NCBI GenBank assembly: GCA_031548365.1
Contig: JAVBRD010000011.1
Location: 1-49,328 of the forward strand
DNA: 49,328 bases
Origin: JAVBRD01 sp031548365
GTDB lineage: Bacteria > Bacillota > Clostridia > Christensenellales > UBA1750
Direction: 5' to 3'
Part shown: piece by piece, positions 1 to 8,560 of the stretch
Layout of the letters: every line of letters starts with the position of its first letter
Numbering within the stretch: position 1 is the stretch's first letter
Program-made: the position numbers and the translations under genes
Notes under the pieces: model-generated
What the model was told of the DNA's origin: nothing
The model's input: the letters and a program-made list of their open reading frames with translations, nothing else
Database searches by the model: none

Positions 1-440
1 GTCGAATCGGTGTACAGTACTTTACCCGCGACAAGCCCTTTCTGGATGGCTTGTCGCAGGATCTCGTCAAAAATTCGCTCGGGGATATCATTGTCCCGGA
101 ATCTACGCTTCCGGTTCACGCTTAATGTCGTCGCGTCCGGCGCCTTTTCACTTAAGTTCAGCCCACAGAACCATTTGTAGGCCATGTTGTAGTTGACTTC
201 CTCTTCCAGGCGGCGCTCGGACTTTACGCCATACAGGTAGCCAACGAACATCATTCGAAACAACAGCTCAGGGTCAATGGCGGGGCGGCCGTTGTCCAAA
301 CAATACAAAGGCTCGCACATCTGCCGGATAAAGCTAAAGTCCACTGCGCGGTCGATCTTCCTGAGCAGATGCCCCTCTGGGATCATCTGCTCAAGTATGA
401 CAATCTCCGCTTCCTGTTGTTTGCTCCCATTTCGCAACAT
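1..440 (-). CDS. IS1182-type transposase, N-terminal part (runs off the window)
   Basis: Reading the minus strand from ATG at 440 gives an open frame of 146 codons that reaches the window edge without a stop. The protein begins MLRNGSKQQEAEIV and carries the pattern of the DUF772-type N-terminus of IS1182/IS5-like transposases: an I-P-E-G-H-L-L-R-K-I-D region, then D-N-G-R-P-A-I-D-P-E-L-L-F, then YLYGVKSERRLEEEV and a W-F-C-G-L motif. The DDE catalytic region would lie beyond position 1 and cannot be judged. A ribosome site resembling GGTGAG precedes the ATG. What is seen is only the first third of a typical element, so whether it is intact is unknown. The left end of the element should lie between 441 and about 540. 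Confidence 0.85.
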   Translation of the reverse strand, partial: MLRNGSKQQEAEIVILEQMIPEGHLLRKIDRAVDFSFIRQMCEPLYCLDNGRPAIDPELLFRMMFVGYLYGVKSERRLEEEVNYNMAYKWFCGLNLSEKAPDATTLSVNRKRRFRDNDIPERIFDEILRQAIQKGLVAGKVLYTDS

Positions 441-505
441 CGCTCTCACCCGTTATCTATTTCGACACCGCTCCGCGCCTTTCCTTTTGGTTGGCCGATA
501 TAGTT

Positions 506-561
506 TCAGCCCGCCAACTTCTTTGTCGACGGGCTGAGACGAACGCTTTTGAACGTTCGTC
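506..561 (-). terminator. Two adjacent hairpins downstream of the GH3 gene
   Basis: Two perfect 8-bp inverted repeats stand side by side: 506-513 with 530-537 (arms tcagcccg/cgggctga) and 538-545 with 554-561 (arms gacgaacg/cgttcgtc). They lie just past the stop of the minus-strand GH3 gene and before the transposase start. Neither is followed by a clear T-run on the minus strand, so termination is an inference. They could also be remnants of the insertion-sequence end or its target. Confidence 0.35.
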
Positions 562-613
562 TTTGCGCTTCGCACAGAGCGCATGTACCCCCTTTGATGC
601 AGACCGCTTACCG

Positions 614-2338
614 TTACAGCCGGGTATCCCAGCGGCCACACCACACCAGCTCGTCGGCCTTGCCTTTGAACGCCGATTTCCCGACAATCTTCTCCACAGC
701 CGCGCGAACGTACTCCCGCGTGGGCGAGTAGGCGTTGACGAACGTCTTGTACATGGGCAGGTCGATGAGATGATTGGTGAAGTTGAGCGAAACGCAGACG
801 GACGGCACTTCGCGCGCGAACATCAGCGCTTCGTTGCCCAGGCCCGACTGCCACCGGACGCGCACGTTGTTCTCCTGCGCGAAGCCGCCCATGTTGACAA
901 ACACAAACAGGATGTCGTACTCGCCTGCAAAATCCTTGGCCGCCGACGCCCTCGTGGCCCTGGCGATGTTTTCCGGCGACGGGTTTCGCGGGTCGAACGC
1001 GCCCGCGCTTTCGTAGAGCGACACCTGGAAGCCGGCGCGCTCCAGCTCCTCCACGATGATTTGCTTTGTGGGATCCGCGCCGCCGCGACCGCGCGGCTGG
1101 TTGTTTTCAAGTACATGGACGCGCGCCCTTTTCAATGAGAGCGGATTGACAGGCAGCAGGTTTTGCGTGTCTTTCACAAGTGTCACGGACGCGTCCGCGG
1201 CTTCCTCCGCGACAAGCCGGTGCTCCTCGCAGCCCACGACTGCGAGCCCTTCTTTGGGGGGGAACGCTTTTTTGTGAAGGCCCAGACGCGCCTTTGCGCC
1301 TAGAATCCGGAGCAGGGCGTCGTTGAGCCGCTCCTGTGTGATGACGCCGCTTCTCACGCCTTCCAGCATGTAGCCGAAGTCCTCGTCCGGGTCGCCGAAG
1401 AACAGGAACATGTCGCACCCGGCCGCGATCGACCGCGGCACCTGCTCGCGGCGAGGCATCGCGCACGTCATGCCCGCCATGCGCGAGGCGTCCGTCACAA
1501 TCAGCCCGTTGAATCCGAGCCGGCCGCGGAGCAAGCCTTGGATGAGCTCGGGCGCGAGCGTCGCGGGCAGGATGTCCTCGTCTCTCACGCCCGGCTTGAA
1601 TTTCCGGCTGTACGCGGGCTGGCAGATGTGCCCGATCATCACGCTCTCAAGGCCGGCGTCAATGAGTCCTTTGTACACCGTGCCGTACGTGGCGTCCCAG
1701 TCCTCGCATGAAAGATCGTTGCAGCCCATGACCAGGTGCTGGTCCCGCTCCTCGGAGCCATCGCCCGGGAAGTGCTTGGCGCAGCACAGCATTTCGCTTT
1801 CGTGGACGCCTTCCATATATGCCTTGGACATCTCCTGCACGCGGTCGGGGTCGCTGCCGAAGGAGCGGGTGTTGACAATCGTGTTGCGCCAGTTGAGCAG
1901 GATGTCGGCGACGGGTGTGAACGTCCAGTTGCAGCCGATGGCCGCGCCTTCGCGCCCGCCCACCGCGCCCATATCTCGCGCGGTTTTCGTGCTCGCACAC
2001 GCGCCGCAGGCCGCGGCAGGCGCAACGGTCGTACCCTCGCGGCACGCTCGTGCGCCGCCCGTTTCGCAGTTGGCGGCAAAGAGCATGGGAACCTTGCTCA
2101 GGCTTTGGTAGAGCCGGTTTTGCTCATGGACTTCCTCCGCCGAAGCGCCCTCCCAGCGAAGCCCGCCGATATGGTATTTCTCGCACATGCCCCGGATGTA
2201 CTCCGGATCCCTGCGTGTGTTCATATGAATGAACAGCTGCCCGACTTTCTCCTCGGGCGTCATCCCCACGATTGTGCTCTCCACCCAATGAATGGCGTCC
2301 CGGCTTAGGAAGAACGGTCTAGCGGTCAAGTCGACCAT
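614..2338 (-). CDS. Glycoside hydrolase family 3 protein (NagZ/beta-glucosidase type)
   Basis: A 574-residue two-domain GH3 protein. Near residues 188-201 it has KHFPGDG followed by R-D-Q-H, matching the KHFPGxG...D-x-H loop that carries the Asp/His general acid in the NagZ branch. Near 282 I-V-T-D-A-S fits the nucleophile Asp motif. The C-terminal half has the GH3 C-terminal alpha/beta fold pattern. No signal peptide is visible, so it probably works on imported oligosaccharides in the cytoplasm; substrate is not evident. The start at 2338 is chosen because AGGAGG lies 8 bases upstream; a longer frame from 2365 lacks such a site. It diverges from the AraC-type regulator, which may control it. 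Activity on beta-GlcNAc or beta-glucosides is inferred from family only. Confidence 0.85.
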   Translation of the reverse strand: MVDLTARPFFLSRDAIHWVESTIVGMTPEEKVGQLFIHMNTRRDPEYIRGMCEKYHIGGLRWEGASAEEVHEQNRLYQSLSKVPMLFAANCETGGARACREGTTVAPAAACGACASTKTARDMGAVGGREGAAIGCNWTFTPVADILLNWRNTIVNTRSFGSDPDRVQEMSKAYMEGVHESEMLCCAKHFPGDGSEERDQHLVMGCNDLSCEDWDATYGTVYKGLIDAGLESVMIGHICQPAYSRKFKPGVRDEDILPATLAPELIQGLLRGRLGFNGLIVTDASRMAGMTCAMPRREQVPRSIAAGCDMFLFFGDPDEDFGYMLEGVRSGVITQERLNDALLRILGAKARLGLHKKAFPPKEGLAVVGCEEHRLVAEEAADASVTLVKDTQNLLPVNPLSLKRARVHVLENNQPRGRGGADPTKQIIVEELERAGFQVSLYESAGAFDPRNPSPENIARATRASAAKDFAGEYDILFVFVNMGGFAQENNVRVRWQSGLGNEALMFAREVPSVCVSLNFTNHLIDLPMYKTFVNAYSPTREYVRAAVEKIVGKSAFKGKADELVWCGRWDTRL

Positions 2339-2384
2339 GCGCGGCACCTCCTGCCAATTTTTCATTCATATTGTCCCATATCGC

Positions 2385-2413
2385 TTGACCGCCCGAGAGA
2401 AGAAATCTATGAT
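2385..2413 (+). promoter_or_regulatory. Sigma-A-type promoter for the AraC-type gene
   Basis: TTGACC at 2385-2390 and TATGAT at 2408-2413 are separated by exactly 17 bases, a close match to the vegetative consensus. The predicted transcript would begin near 2420, only about 14 bases before the ATG at 2434. That leaves no ribosome site for this ATG and makes ATG 2461 a serious alternative. Confidence 0.6.
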
Positions 2414-2433
2414 AAAGGAGAAAATTCTACGGA

Positions 2434-3675
2434 ATGACGCAAAAAGGATGCGCGGCTCACATGCTTGAACGGTTAAGCATCGCCCTTGAGATGGCGCGTG
2501 CGTTAGCGCAGGTGGGCGTGGCGGAAATGGCGTGCGACGGCGCGGGCTTTTCGCCGCTCTCCTTGTTCCTGCCGGAAACGCAGCTCGTTTCGACGGAGCG
2601 CTCTCGGGCATTTTTTTCCTCTTTCAAGGACAACAGCGTCACGTTTTTCTCGGATAAACTGGCGGTTTGTCACTGTTTTGTCGGGGTTGGAGGCGCGCTT
2701 TTGGTGATCGGCCCTTACAGAACGAGTGAGCTCAAAAGGGCGGAGGCGCGGGGGTGCCTGCGGCTTTGTGGCGCGGATTCCGGGCTGCTGGCGGAATACT
2801 TGGCCTACCACCGAGCGCTGGCGCTTAAGGATACGGGGCTCATCCGCGTCATCGCCCGCACGCTGCTCACGGGCGTGTACGGCGACGAGCAGGAAGTGAC
2901 AGAACACGCCTTTGACATGCTTCGGGATGAGTTCCACGGGCCGGACGACCCGCAATGCGGCGCGCCGCTGCCCGCCGCCCACGCGATTGAGCGAACGCAC
3001 GGCATGGAAAGCTATTACATGGAACAAATCAAACTGGGCCGGTTTGAGACAGCGCTGTCGGCGTGCGACGCCATCCGTGAACGCAGCCGTCCCCATGGCG
3101 CGGGCGTCGACTACGTTTCCATGATTGAGGGTTTTGCGATCCTGCGCACGCTCACGCGACTGGCTGTGCGCGATAGCGGCGTGCCCGCGTCTGCCGTCAA
3201 CGCGCTCACCGAGCGGTATAAGCGCATGGCCCACGGCGCGCGTGACGATGAGGAGCTCAGGCCCATCGCCGTGCAATTCATCAGCGAGAGCTGCGCGCTC
3301 GTGCGCCAATACCGAAAGGCCCCTTACAACCGCCAGATTCGTCAGGCGCTGGACATCATCCACCGCCGCGCCGGCGAGCCCCTGACGGTCGCCGAAATCG
3401 CCGAAGAGGTCGGGATCTCCGCCAACTGGCTCACGACCAAGTTCCGCGAAGCGACGGGGAAAACGCCGGTGGCCTATCTGACCGCCCACCGGCTGGAGTC
3501 CGCGGCCCACCTTCTGGCCTACACCGAGATGGATATTCAGTCGGTGAGCGCGAGCGTGGGTGTCATGGACAGCAACTATTTCGCCAAACTGTTCCGCAAG
3601 GCCTACGGCGTAACGCCCAGCGATTACCGAAGCAACCCCGGACTGCTTTACGCGGCGGAACCGGCGAGAGACTGA
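2434..3675 (+). CDS. AraC-family transcriptional regulator
   Basis: A protein of up to 413 residues whose last 100 residues form a typical AraC double helix-turn-helix: the first helix pair around LTVAEIAEEVGISANWL, then the second around DIQSVSASVGVMDSNYFAKLF and ending G-V-T-P-S-D-Y-R. The N-terminal 300 residues have no clear sensor domain, though the layout resembles long clostridial AraC proteins near carbohydrate genes. It lies between the divergent GH3 gene and the co-directional GH106-like gene and probably regulates one or both. The start is uncertain: ATG 2434 has AAAGGAG 13 bases upstream, while ATG 2461 has a weaker AAGGA site but suits the predicted promoter better. Confidence 0.85.
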   Translation: MTQKGCAAHMLERLSIALEMARALAQVGVAEMACDGAGFSPLSLFLPETQLVSTERSRAFFSSFKDNSVTFFSDKLAVCHCFVGVGGALLVIGPYRTSELKRAEARGCLRLCGADSGLLAEYLAYHRALALKDTGLIRVIARTLLTGVYGDEQEVTEHAFDMLRDEFHGPDDPQCGAPLPAAHAIERTHGMESYYMEQIKLGRFETALSACDAIRERSRPHGAGVDYVSMIEGFAILRTLTRLAVRDSGVPASAVNALTERYKRMAHGARDDEELRPIAVQFISESCALVRQYRKAPYNRQIRQALDIIHRRAGEPLTVAEIAEEVGISANWLTTKFREATGKTPVAYLTAHRLESAAHLLAYTEMDIQSVSASVGVMDSNYFAKLFRKAYGVTPSDYRSNPGLLYAAEPARD

Positions 3676-3745
3676 GGGGACCGGATCAGGGGCGCCAAGA
3701 CTGGATGGACGGCGAAACGCGCCGTGGGGAAGAGGAGGCATGGGC

Positions 3746-6736
3746 ATGTGGAAAGGCTGGGACAATCCTTCGGCTGCGATGCGCATGAAACCGTTTTGGT
3801 TCATCAACGCGGAGGTCGATCGGGACGAGGCTGGGCGGCAGATTGACGAGATGGCCGACAAGGGCCTGGGCGGAGTTTTCGTGTGCGCGCGGCAGGGTCT
3901 GAAGATGCCCTACCTCTCGCGGGCGTGGTTTGACTTTGTGGAATTTTGCACGCTGCGCGCCCGGGAACGCGGGCTGGAGGTTTGGCTGTACGACGAGTTC
4001 CCCTACCCTTCCGGCATGGCGGGCGGGCTTCTGCCGCTTCTGTTGCCTGGCGCGCCCGCAAAAGAGTTGCGGCGCGTGACGCGCAGGGTGCGCGGGGGCA
4101 AGGTGCGTCTGACGCTGCCCATGGGGGATCTGCTGTGCGCGGCGGCCATCCCTGTGCGCGAGGGGCGTCTTGTTCACGGGGAGAGCCTCGACCTTTCACC
4201 CTGCGCGGGCGTTGTGCAGGATTTCGAGATATTTCAGCGCACGGGTCTGACGGCGTACAACGACAAGCGGTATTTCTCCTACGCTCCGCAGTGGGCCATC
4301 GAGTGGGACGCGCCGGATGGCGAGACGCAAATTGAAGCGTATGTGGCCGTAGAAGTCAAAGACTTCAAATATTACGGCGGCTTTTTCGATCCGGGCGCGC
4401 CCGGGGCGGCGCAGGCGTTTATCGCCGCAACGCATGAAAAAACAAAAGCGGCGCTGGGTCAGTTCTTTGGGAATGGCATTGCGGGCATGTTCACGGACGA
4501 GACGCACTACCTCGGCAACCCGCCCTACAGCGCGGGTATCCGCGCGCGGTGCGTGGCCGACTTCGGCTACGATCCCCTGCCGCTCCTTCCCCGGATGTTC
4601 GACAGCGGGTGCCCGGACGCGCCGCTGCTCCGCTACCGTTGGTTCGAGAGCGCGCACCGCCTTCTCAAGGAAAGCTGGCACCGCCCGCTGGGTGAGTGGT
4701 GCGAGCGAAACGGTTTGATCTACACGGTGGAAGTGCCTTCGCTGCGGTCCACGAACCTTGCGCACGCGGGGATGCCGGGCGGCGACAGCTGCCACGAAAA
4801 AATTGGCTGGGACTATCCGGCCATCGAAAAGCGCAACCACACCTATCGCGCCAACCCGCGCGTGCCAGCGGCCGCCGCGCGGCACTACAACCGTGAACAC
4901 GCCATGATTGAGGCGTTCCACTCCGTGGGATGGTCCATGACCCTGGAGGACGCGCGCGCCATGATCGACCGCATGACCGCGTTGGGCATCGACACGGTCA
5001 TTCAGCACGCGTTTTTTTACAGCACCGAAGGGCTGCGCAAACACGACGCGCCTCCCTCTCAATTTTTCCAAACGCCCTACTGGCCGCACTACAAGCGCCT
5101 GACCGACTACGCCGGACGGCTCTCCTCCATGCTGCGCGCGGGTGAGCCCGACATCGCCGCCGCGCTGGTCGACCCCGTTTCTTCGGTGTTCGCTCTTATG
5201 GGGAACCCGCTGCTGCGGTACGCTTGCGCCGGGGACAATCCGGGGGAGAAATCGCGCCTGACCCGCATTTTGGACGCGTGGCGCGCCGCGGGCACGGAGC
5301 TTCAGCGGCGTCACATCGGCTACGAACCCATCGACCCGGCGCTGCTTGCGGGCGCGGAAATAGACGGCGCGTCAGCGCGTGTGGGCCGCGCGGTGTATAA
5401 GGCCGTCGCCGTGCCCGATGCCGACAACCTTGAGCCCGAGCTTGTGGCGTTTCTCATCCGGTTCATGCGCGCGGGCGGACACGTCGCCGCGCTGCACAAA
5501 GAGCTGCGCGACGATTTCTCGGACCCGAATCTCGCGGTATACCAGCGGCTTCTTGACGAGCGCAAAGCGCGGGTTACCGGCGCGGACGAGCTTGCCGGGA
5601 GAATCGGCGCTTGTGTTGAGCAAAACTGGCGCGTGCGCTGCTGGCCGGAGACCGACGTCCTCTCGCGCTTCACGCTTCTTGAGGATGGCGGTGTGCTCTT
5701 CCTTTCCAACCAGAGCGCCGTGCCCACGCAAGCGAGTCTCTCGTTCTTCGGGCCGCTCGCGGGTCTGCCGCTTTCGCTGCTTGACGCGGAGAACGGCCGG
5801 GCCAGCCGGTGCGGGGGCGAGGTTGACCTGCCCGCGTACGGCGCGGCGATGGTGCGCGTCGGCCTATCGTCCCCGGAAAAAGAGCGCCGCGAAGCCGTCG
5901 TCGTCGGCCCGGACGGCTGGCGCGGGCGCACGCCGCTTGACAACGTCCTGCGGCTCGGACGCTGTTCGCTGAGCTACGACACGCCCTACGGCGGGATCGC
6001 GGTCATCCCCGAGACCGAGCCCGCGACCCTCGACGCGCAGATTGCCGCGTCTATCGGCGTAGCCGCGCCCGCGCTCACCATGGACGACGGCTTCGGCCTG
6101 CCGCCCCGGCCCAGAGTGGCCTTCCCGCTCGCGCTCACCTACTGCTGCGCGTTCCGCGTGGATGTGATGCCCGGACGGTGCCGCATGACCGCCGAGGACG
6201 GCGCGCTTCAGGGCGAAGACATCGCCTTTTTCGTCAACGGGTTGCCCGCCGCGCCCGGCGACGTTCTCCCGCTTCTGCGCGTTGGCCTGAACGAACTGAC
6301 CGTCACGCTCACCGCGCGTCGCGGGGACGACGGCCTGCGCGACCCCGTTTATCTGGAAGGCGATTTCGGGGTGGAGGCGCGGATGGGCGCGCTGCCAGTG
6401 ATGACCGCCGTCCCGTCACTCACCGATCCGTCCGCGGCCGTGCATGCGGGATTCCCGTACTACAGCGGCGAGGTATCGTTTGTGCGGGAGGCCGGTTTTG
6501 CGGGCGCGCGCGAAATCCGGATGCCGTGGCTGGACGAAGCGTACCATGATAGCGCTGAATTGTTCGTGGACGGCGTGAGCGCGGGTGTGCGCCCGTGGCC
6601 GCCGTACACCTGGACGGCTGCCGCGCGCGAAAAAAGCGAGCTGACGCTTGTGACGCGCTGCCCGCTGTGTCTTCGTTACGAAGGCCGCGTGTTTGACGCC
6701 GCAAGCGGCGGGGTCGTGCCGGTGGAGCGGGAGTGA
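3746..6736 (+). CDS. Large glycoside hydrolase, GH106-like (alpha-L-rhamnosidase type)
   Basis: A protein of 996 residues with no signal peptide. The N-terminus (KPFWFINAEV, then I-D-E-M-A-D-K-G-L-G-G-V-F) is the barrel entry of the GH106-like superfamily. G-M-F-T-D-E-T near residue 250 and the A-L-G-I-D-T-V-I-Q-H-A-F-F-Y stretch near 420 also fit. The C-terminal third looks like beta-sandwich, galactose-binding-like domains, as in GH106 enzymes. GH106 members cut alpha-L-rhamnose from pectin side chains, including rhamnogalacturonan II; activity here is inferred. ATG 3746 is taken as start because AGGAGG (3733-3738) is 7 bases before it, while ATG 3740 is too close. The gene follows the AraC-type regulator by 70 bases and probably shares its transcript. 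Confidence 0.75.
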   Translation: MWKGWDNPSAAMRMKPFWFINAEVDRDEAGRQIDEMADKGLGGVFVCARQGLKMPYLSRAWFDFVEFCTLRARERGLEVWLYDEFPYPSGMAGGLLPLLLPGAPAKELRRVTRRVRGGKVRLTLPMGDLLCAAAIPVREGRLVHGESLDLSPCAGVVQDFEIFQRTGLTAYNDKRYFSYAPQWAIEWDAPDGETQIEAYVAVEVKDFKYYGGFFDPGAPGAAQAFIAATHEKTKAALGQFFGNGIAGMFTDETHYLGNPPYSAGIRARCVADFGYDPLPLLPRMFDSGCPDAPLLRYRWFESAHRLLKESWHRPLGEWCERNGLIYTVEVPSLRSTNLAHAGMPGGDSCHEKIGWDYPAIEKRNHTYRANPRVPAAAARHYNREHAMIEAFHSVGWSMTLEDARAMIDRMTALGIDTVIQHAFFYSTEGLRKHDAPPSQFFQTPYWPHYKRLTDYAGRLSSMLRAGEPDIAAALVDPVSSVFALMGNPLLRYACAGDNPGEKSRLTRILDAWRAAGTELQRRHIGYEPIDPALLAGAEIDGASARVGRAVYKAVAVPDADNLEPELVAFLIRFMRAGGHVAALHKELRDDFSDPNLAVYQRLLDERKARVTGADELAGRIGACVEQNWRVRCWPETDVLSRFTLLEDGGVLFLSNQSAVPTQASLSFFGPLAGLPLSLLDAENGRASRCGGEVDLPAYGAAMVRVGLSSPEKERREAVVVGPDGWRGRTPLDNVLRLGRCSLSYDTPYGGIAVIPETEPATLDAQIAASIGVAAPALTMDDGFGLPPRPRVAFPLALTYCCAFRVDVMPGRCRMTAEDGALQGEDIAFFVNGLPAAPGDVLPLLRVGLNELTVTLTARRGDDGLRDPVYLEGDFGVEARMGALPVMTAVPSLTDPSAAVHAGFPYYSGEVSFVREAGFAGAREIRMPWLDEAYHDSAELFVDGVSAGVRPWPPYTWTAAAREKSELTLVTRCPLCLRYEGRVFDAASGGVVPVERE

Positions 6737-6859
6737 CACACATCGGGCAAACGAGACGCGTTTTTGGCGTCCGGGCGTTACATCACCGCCGAAGTCTTTC
6801 CGACGCATGTCAACAAGCCCTACAACTACCTGACCATGGCGGCTCTGGGAGCGGAGTGA
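6737..6859 (+). pseudogene. 40-codon open extension in frame after the GH106-like stop
   Basis: Directly after the TGA of the GH106-like gene the same frame stays open for 40 codons and ends at TGA 6857-6859. Its product would contain F-L-A-S-G-R-Y-I-T-A-E-V-F-P-T-H and ...NKPYNYLTMAALGAE, which reads like genuine coding sequence. It has no start codon with a ribosome site. It may be the tail of a deleted gene or of a formerly longer protein. No family could be recognised. Confidence 0.3.
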
Positions 6860-6878
6860 GGGCGTGGCCGCGCGGTTT

Positions 6879-7688
6879 TCAGGATTGACTAAAAAGGCGC
6901 GCGACGCTTCGCTCGGCCCATGCGCTTTCCAGCGTGAGCGTGGCGTCTAAGGCGTTTTGCCACGGCGTCCACAGCTCAATGACATACGATATGCCGGACG
7001 GCGAGGCCGCGCGCGCGGCGGCCAGATCGAGCTGTCCGTCGCCAAACGCCGCTCCGGTGACATCAAACCCGAGCATGGATGGCTTGCGGGTGATTGCGAA
7101 ATCTTTGCAGTGAAAATTCACGGCACGCGGACACAGCGCCGCGTACACCTCCCATTGGCTTTCGCCCTGCCCTAAGTTGTTGACCGGGTCGACGCACGCG
7201 CCAAGGCAAGGGGAGGGAAAGGCATCCAGCAGCCGCGCAAGCCATCGCGCGGGGTAGAAATCGTGGTTTTCGATGCCCAGCGCCACGCCCGCGCGCTCGT
7301 AGGCCGGAAGCGCGGCCTCCAGCCGCCGCGCCGCTTCGGCGAAATCCGGCCTGTCCGCGCCGTCGTGGGGAAGGGTGCGCACCAGCTTCGCGCCGACGCG
7401 CTGGGCGATGTCGAGATAGCGCGCGAGATTGTCGGGCGCAAGGCCGCGCGTTCCCGCCTCCAGCGCGATGGACTCGATTCGGGCGGCATCGGCCAGTGAG
7501 TTCAGCTCCCCGCCGCTCAGCGCGTGGAGCGGTAAATTGTCGGCAACCTGCAGAACGCCCGCCCCCAGCGCGGCGGCGCGCTCAAGCAGCCCGCGCGCGC
7601 CCACCGGCGCGGCGGGCTTTTCAAACCCCGTCACGCCGATGGCCCAAGCGAACGTCCAGGAAGACACGCCGACGTACCGACGATCCAT
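6879..7688 (-). CDS. Sugar phosphate isomerase/epimerase-like TIM barrel (OiaC-like candidate)
   Basis: A 269-residue xylose-isomerase-like (AP endonuclease 2) TIM barrel. Metal-site signatures are visible: I-E-N-H-D-F-Y near residue 140, C-V-D-P-V-N-N near 165, N-F-H-C-K-D near 190, and Y-V-I-E-L-W near the end. It starts at the TAATG junction with the preceding gene, so the two are translationally coupled and it is the last gene of the operon. This family includes hydroxypyruvate isomerase, inositol catabolism enzymes and 3-oxo-isoapionate 4-decarboxylase (OiaC). Next to an ApnO-like gene, a decarboxylase making L-erythrulose is the favoured guess. Family is seen in the sequence; the reaction is inference from neighbours. 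Confidence 0.8.
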   Translation of the reverse strand: MDRRYVGVSSWTFAWAIGVTGFEKPAAPVGARGLLERAAALGAGVLQVADNLPLHALSGGELNSLADAARIESIALEAGTRGLAPDNLARYLDIAQRVGAKLVRTLPHDGADRPDFAEAARRLEAALPAYERAGVALGIENHDFYPARWLARLLDAFPSPCLGACVDPVNNLGQGESQWEVYAALCPRAVNFHCKDFAITRKPSMLGFDVTGAAFGDGQLDLAAARAASPSGISYVIELWTPWQNALDATLTLESAWAERSVARLFSQS

Positions 7689-8527
7689 TACCCGCGCTCC
7701 AGGTGGAGCATCACGCGCAGCACATCCTCAATGGCCTCGGGTTCAAAGACTTTCTTCCAGTCATCGCGCAGTACGTGCTTTTTACCGTACTCGACGGCGA
7801 TTTTGGCAGCGTCGGAAAACGGGTTGGAGCTTTTGAGCACGATGGCCAGCGGGATTTGGATGTGACCCAGCAAAAACGCCGTCGCCGCCGCGCGGGGGAC
7901 GCCGCGGCTGACGGACTCGTCGATGGCCTCCTTCATGATGGTCGCGCACATGGCGCACACCACCTCGGCGGCGGCTGGCTCCAAAATAGCCATCTGCTCA
8001 ACCGTGATCCTGTGACACACCCCCACGGGAGCAAACATGTGGCGGCACAGCGCTTCGGCCTCGCGCAGCGCGTCCTCCGTCCCGGCGTGCAGCGCGATGA
8101 CGATGTCCTGAAGCGCCGCCGTGCCGCCGAACAGGTCGTCCTTCTCCGCCTGTGTTGTGCGTTCGCCGAACAGCGGCGGGTGGCACGGATGCGTCACCAC
8201 AAACGACACGTCCTCGCGCGTCGTCAGCATGCCCGCGCGCGCAGCCGCCGGATCCAGCGTGATGGCGACCGAGCCCGGCTTCATCAGGGGAACGAGCTTT
8301 TGCGATAGCGCGGGGATCGCCGCGTCGGGCAGCGCGTACACAACGATGTCCGCGGCGCGCACCGCATCCTCGGTTGCCATCGCCTCGACGCCGGAGGCGC
8401 GGAGCGCTTCCAGCCCGGCTTCGTCTTTCTCGCAGCCGACAAACGTGTAGCCGTACTTGACAAGATTTGGCGTAATCCGGCGGCCCATCTTGCCGTCCGC
8501 GCCGACCAGAGCGATGAGTTTGCTCAT
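7688..8527 (-). CDS. NAD-dependent oxidoreductase of the PGDH_C family (ApnO-like)
   Basis: A 279-residue protein with an N-terminal Rossmann motif (A-L-V-G-A-D-G-K-M-G-R-R) and a C-terminal helical domain carrying FVVTHPCHPPLFGE, H-R-I-T-V-E-Q-M-A-I-L-E-P and F-L-L-G-H-I-Q-I. These are hallmarks of proteins labelled phosphogluconate dehydrogenase C-terminal domain. To my knowledge this family includes D-apionate oxidoisomerase (ApnO), which turns D-apionate into 3-oxo-isoapionate. AGGAGG precedes the ATG at 8527, 33 bases after the preceding gene, and its stop overlaps the next start by one base. A role as ApnO or on a similar branched aldonate is favoured by the operon but not proven. Confidence 0.8.
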   Translation of the reverse strand: MSKLIALVGADGKMGRRITPNLVKYGYTFVGCEKDEAGLEALRASGVEAMATEDAVRAADIVVYALPDAAIPALSQKLVPLMKPGSVAITLDPAAARAGMLTTREDVSFVVTHPCHPPLFGERTTQAEKDDLFGGTAALQDIVIALHAGTEDALREAEALCRHMFAPVGVCHRITVEQMAILEPAAAEVVCAMCATIMKEAIDESVSRGVPRAAATAFLLGHIQIPLAIVLKSSNPFSDAAKIAVEYGKKHVLRDDWKKVFEPEAIEDVLRVMLHLERG

Positions 8528-8560
8528 GACAAAAACCTCCTGTTTATGGGTGTGAAACGG

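Noticed and set aside
453..854. Open frames between the transposase and the GH3 gene
   Set aside because: They overlap the end of the GH3 gene in other frames and have no start signals.
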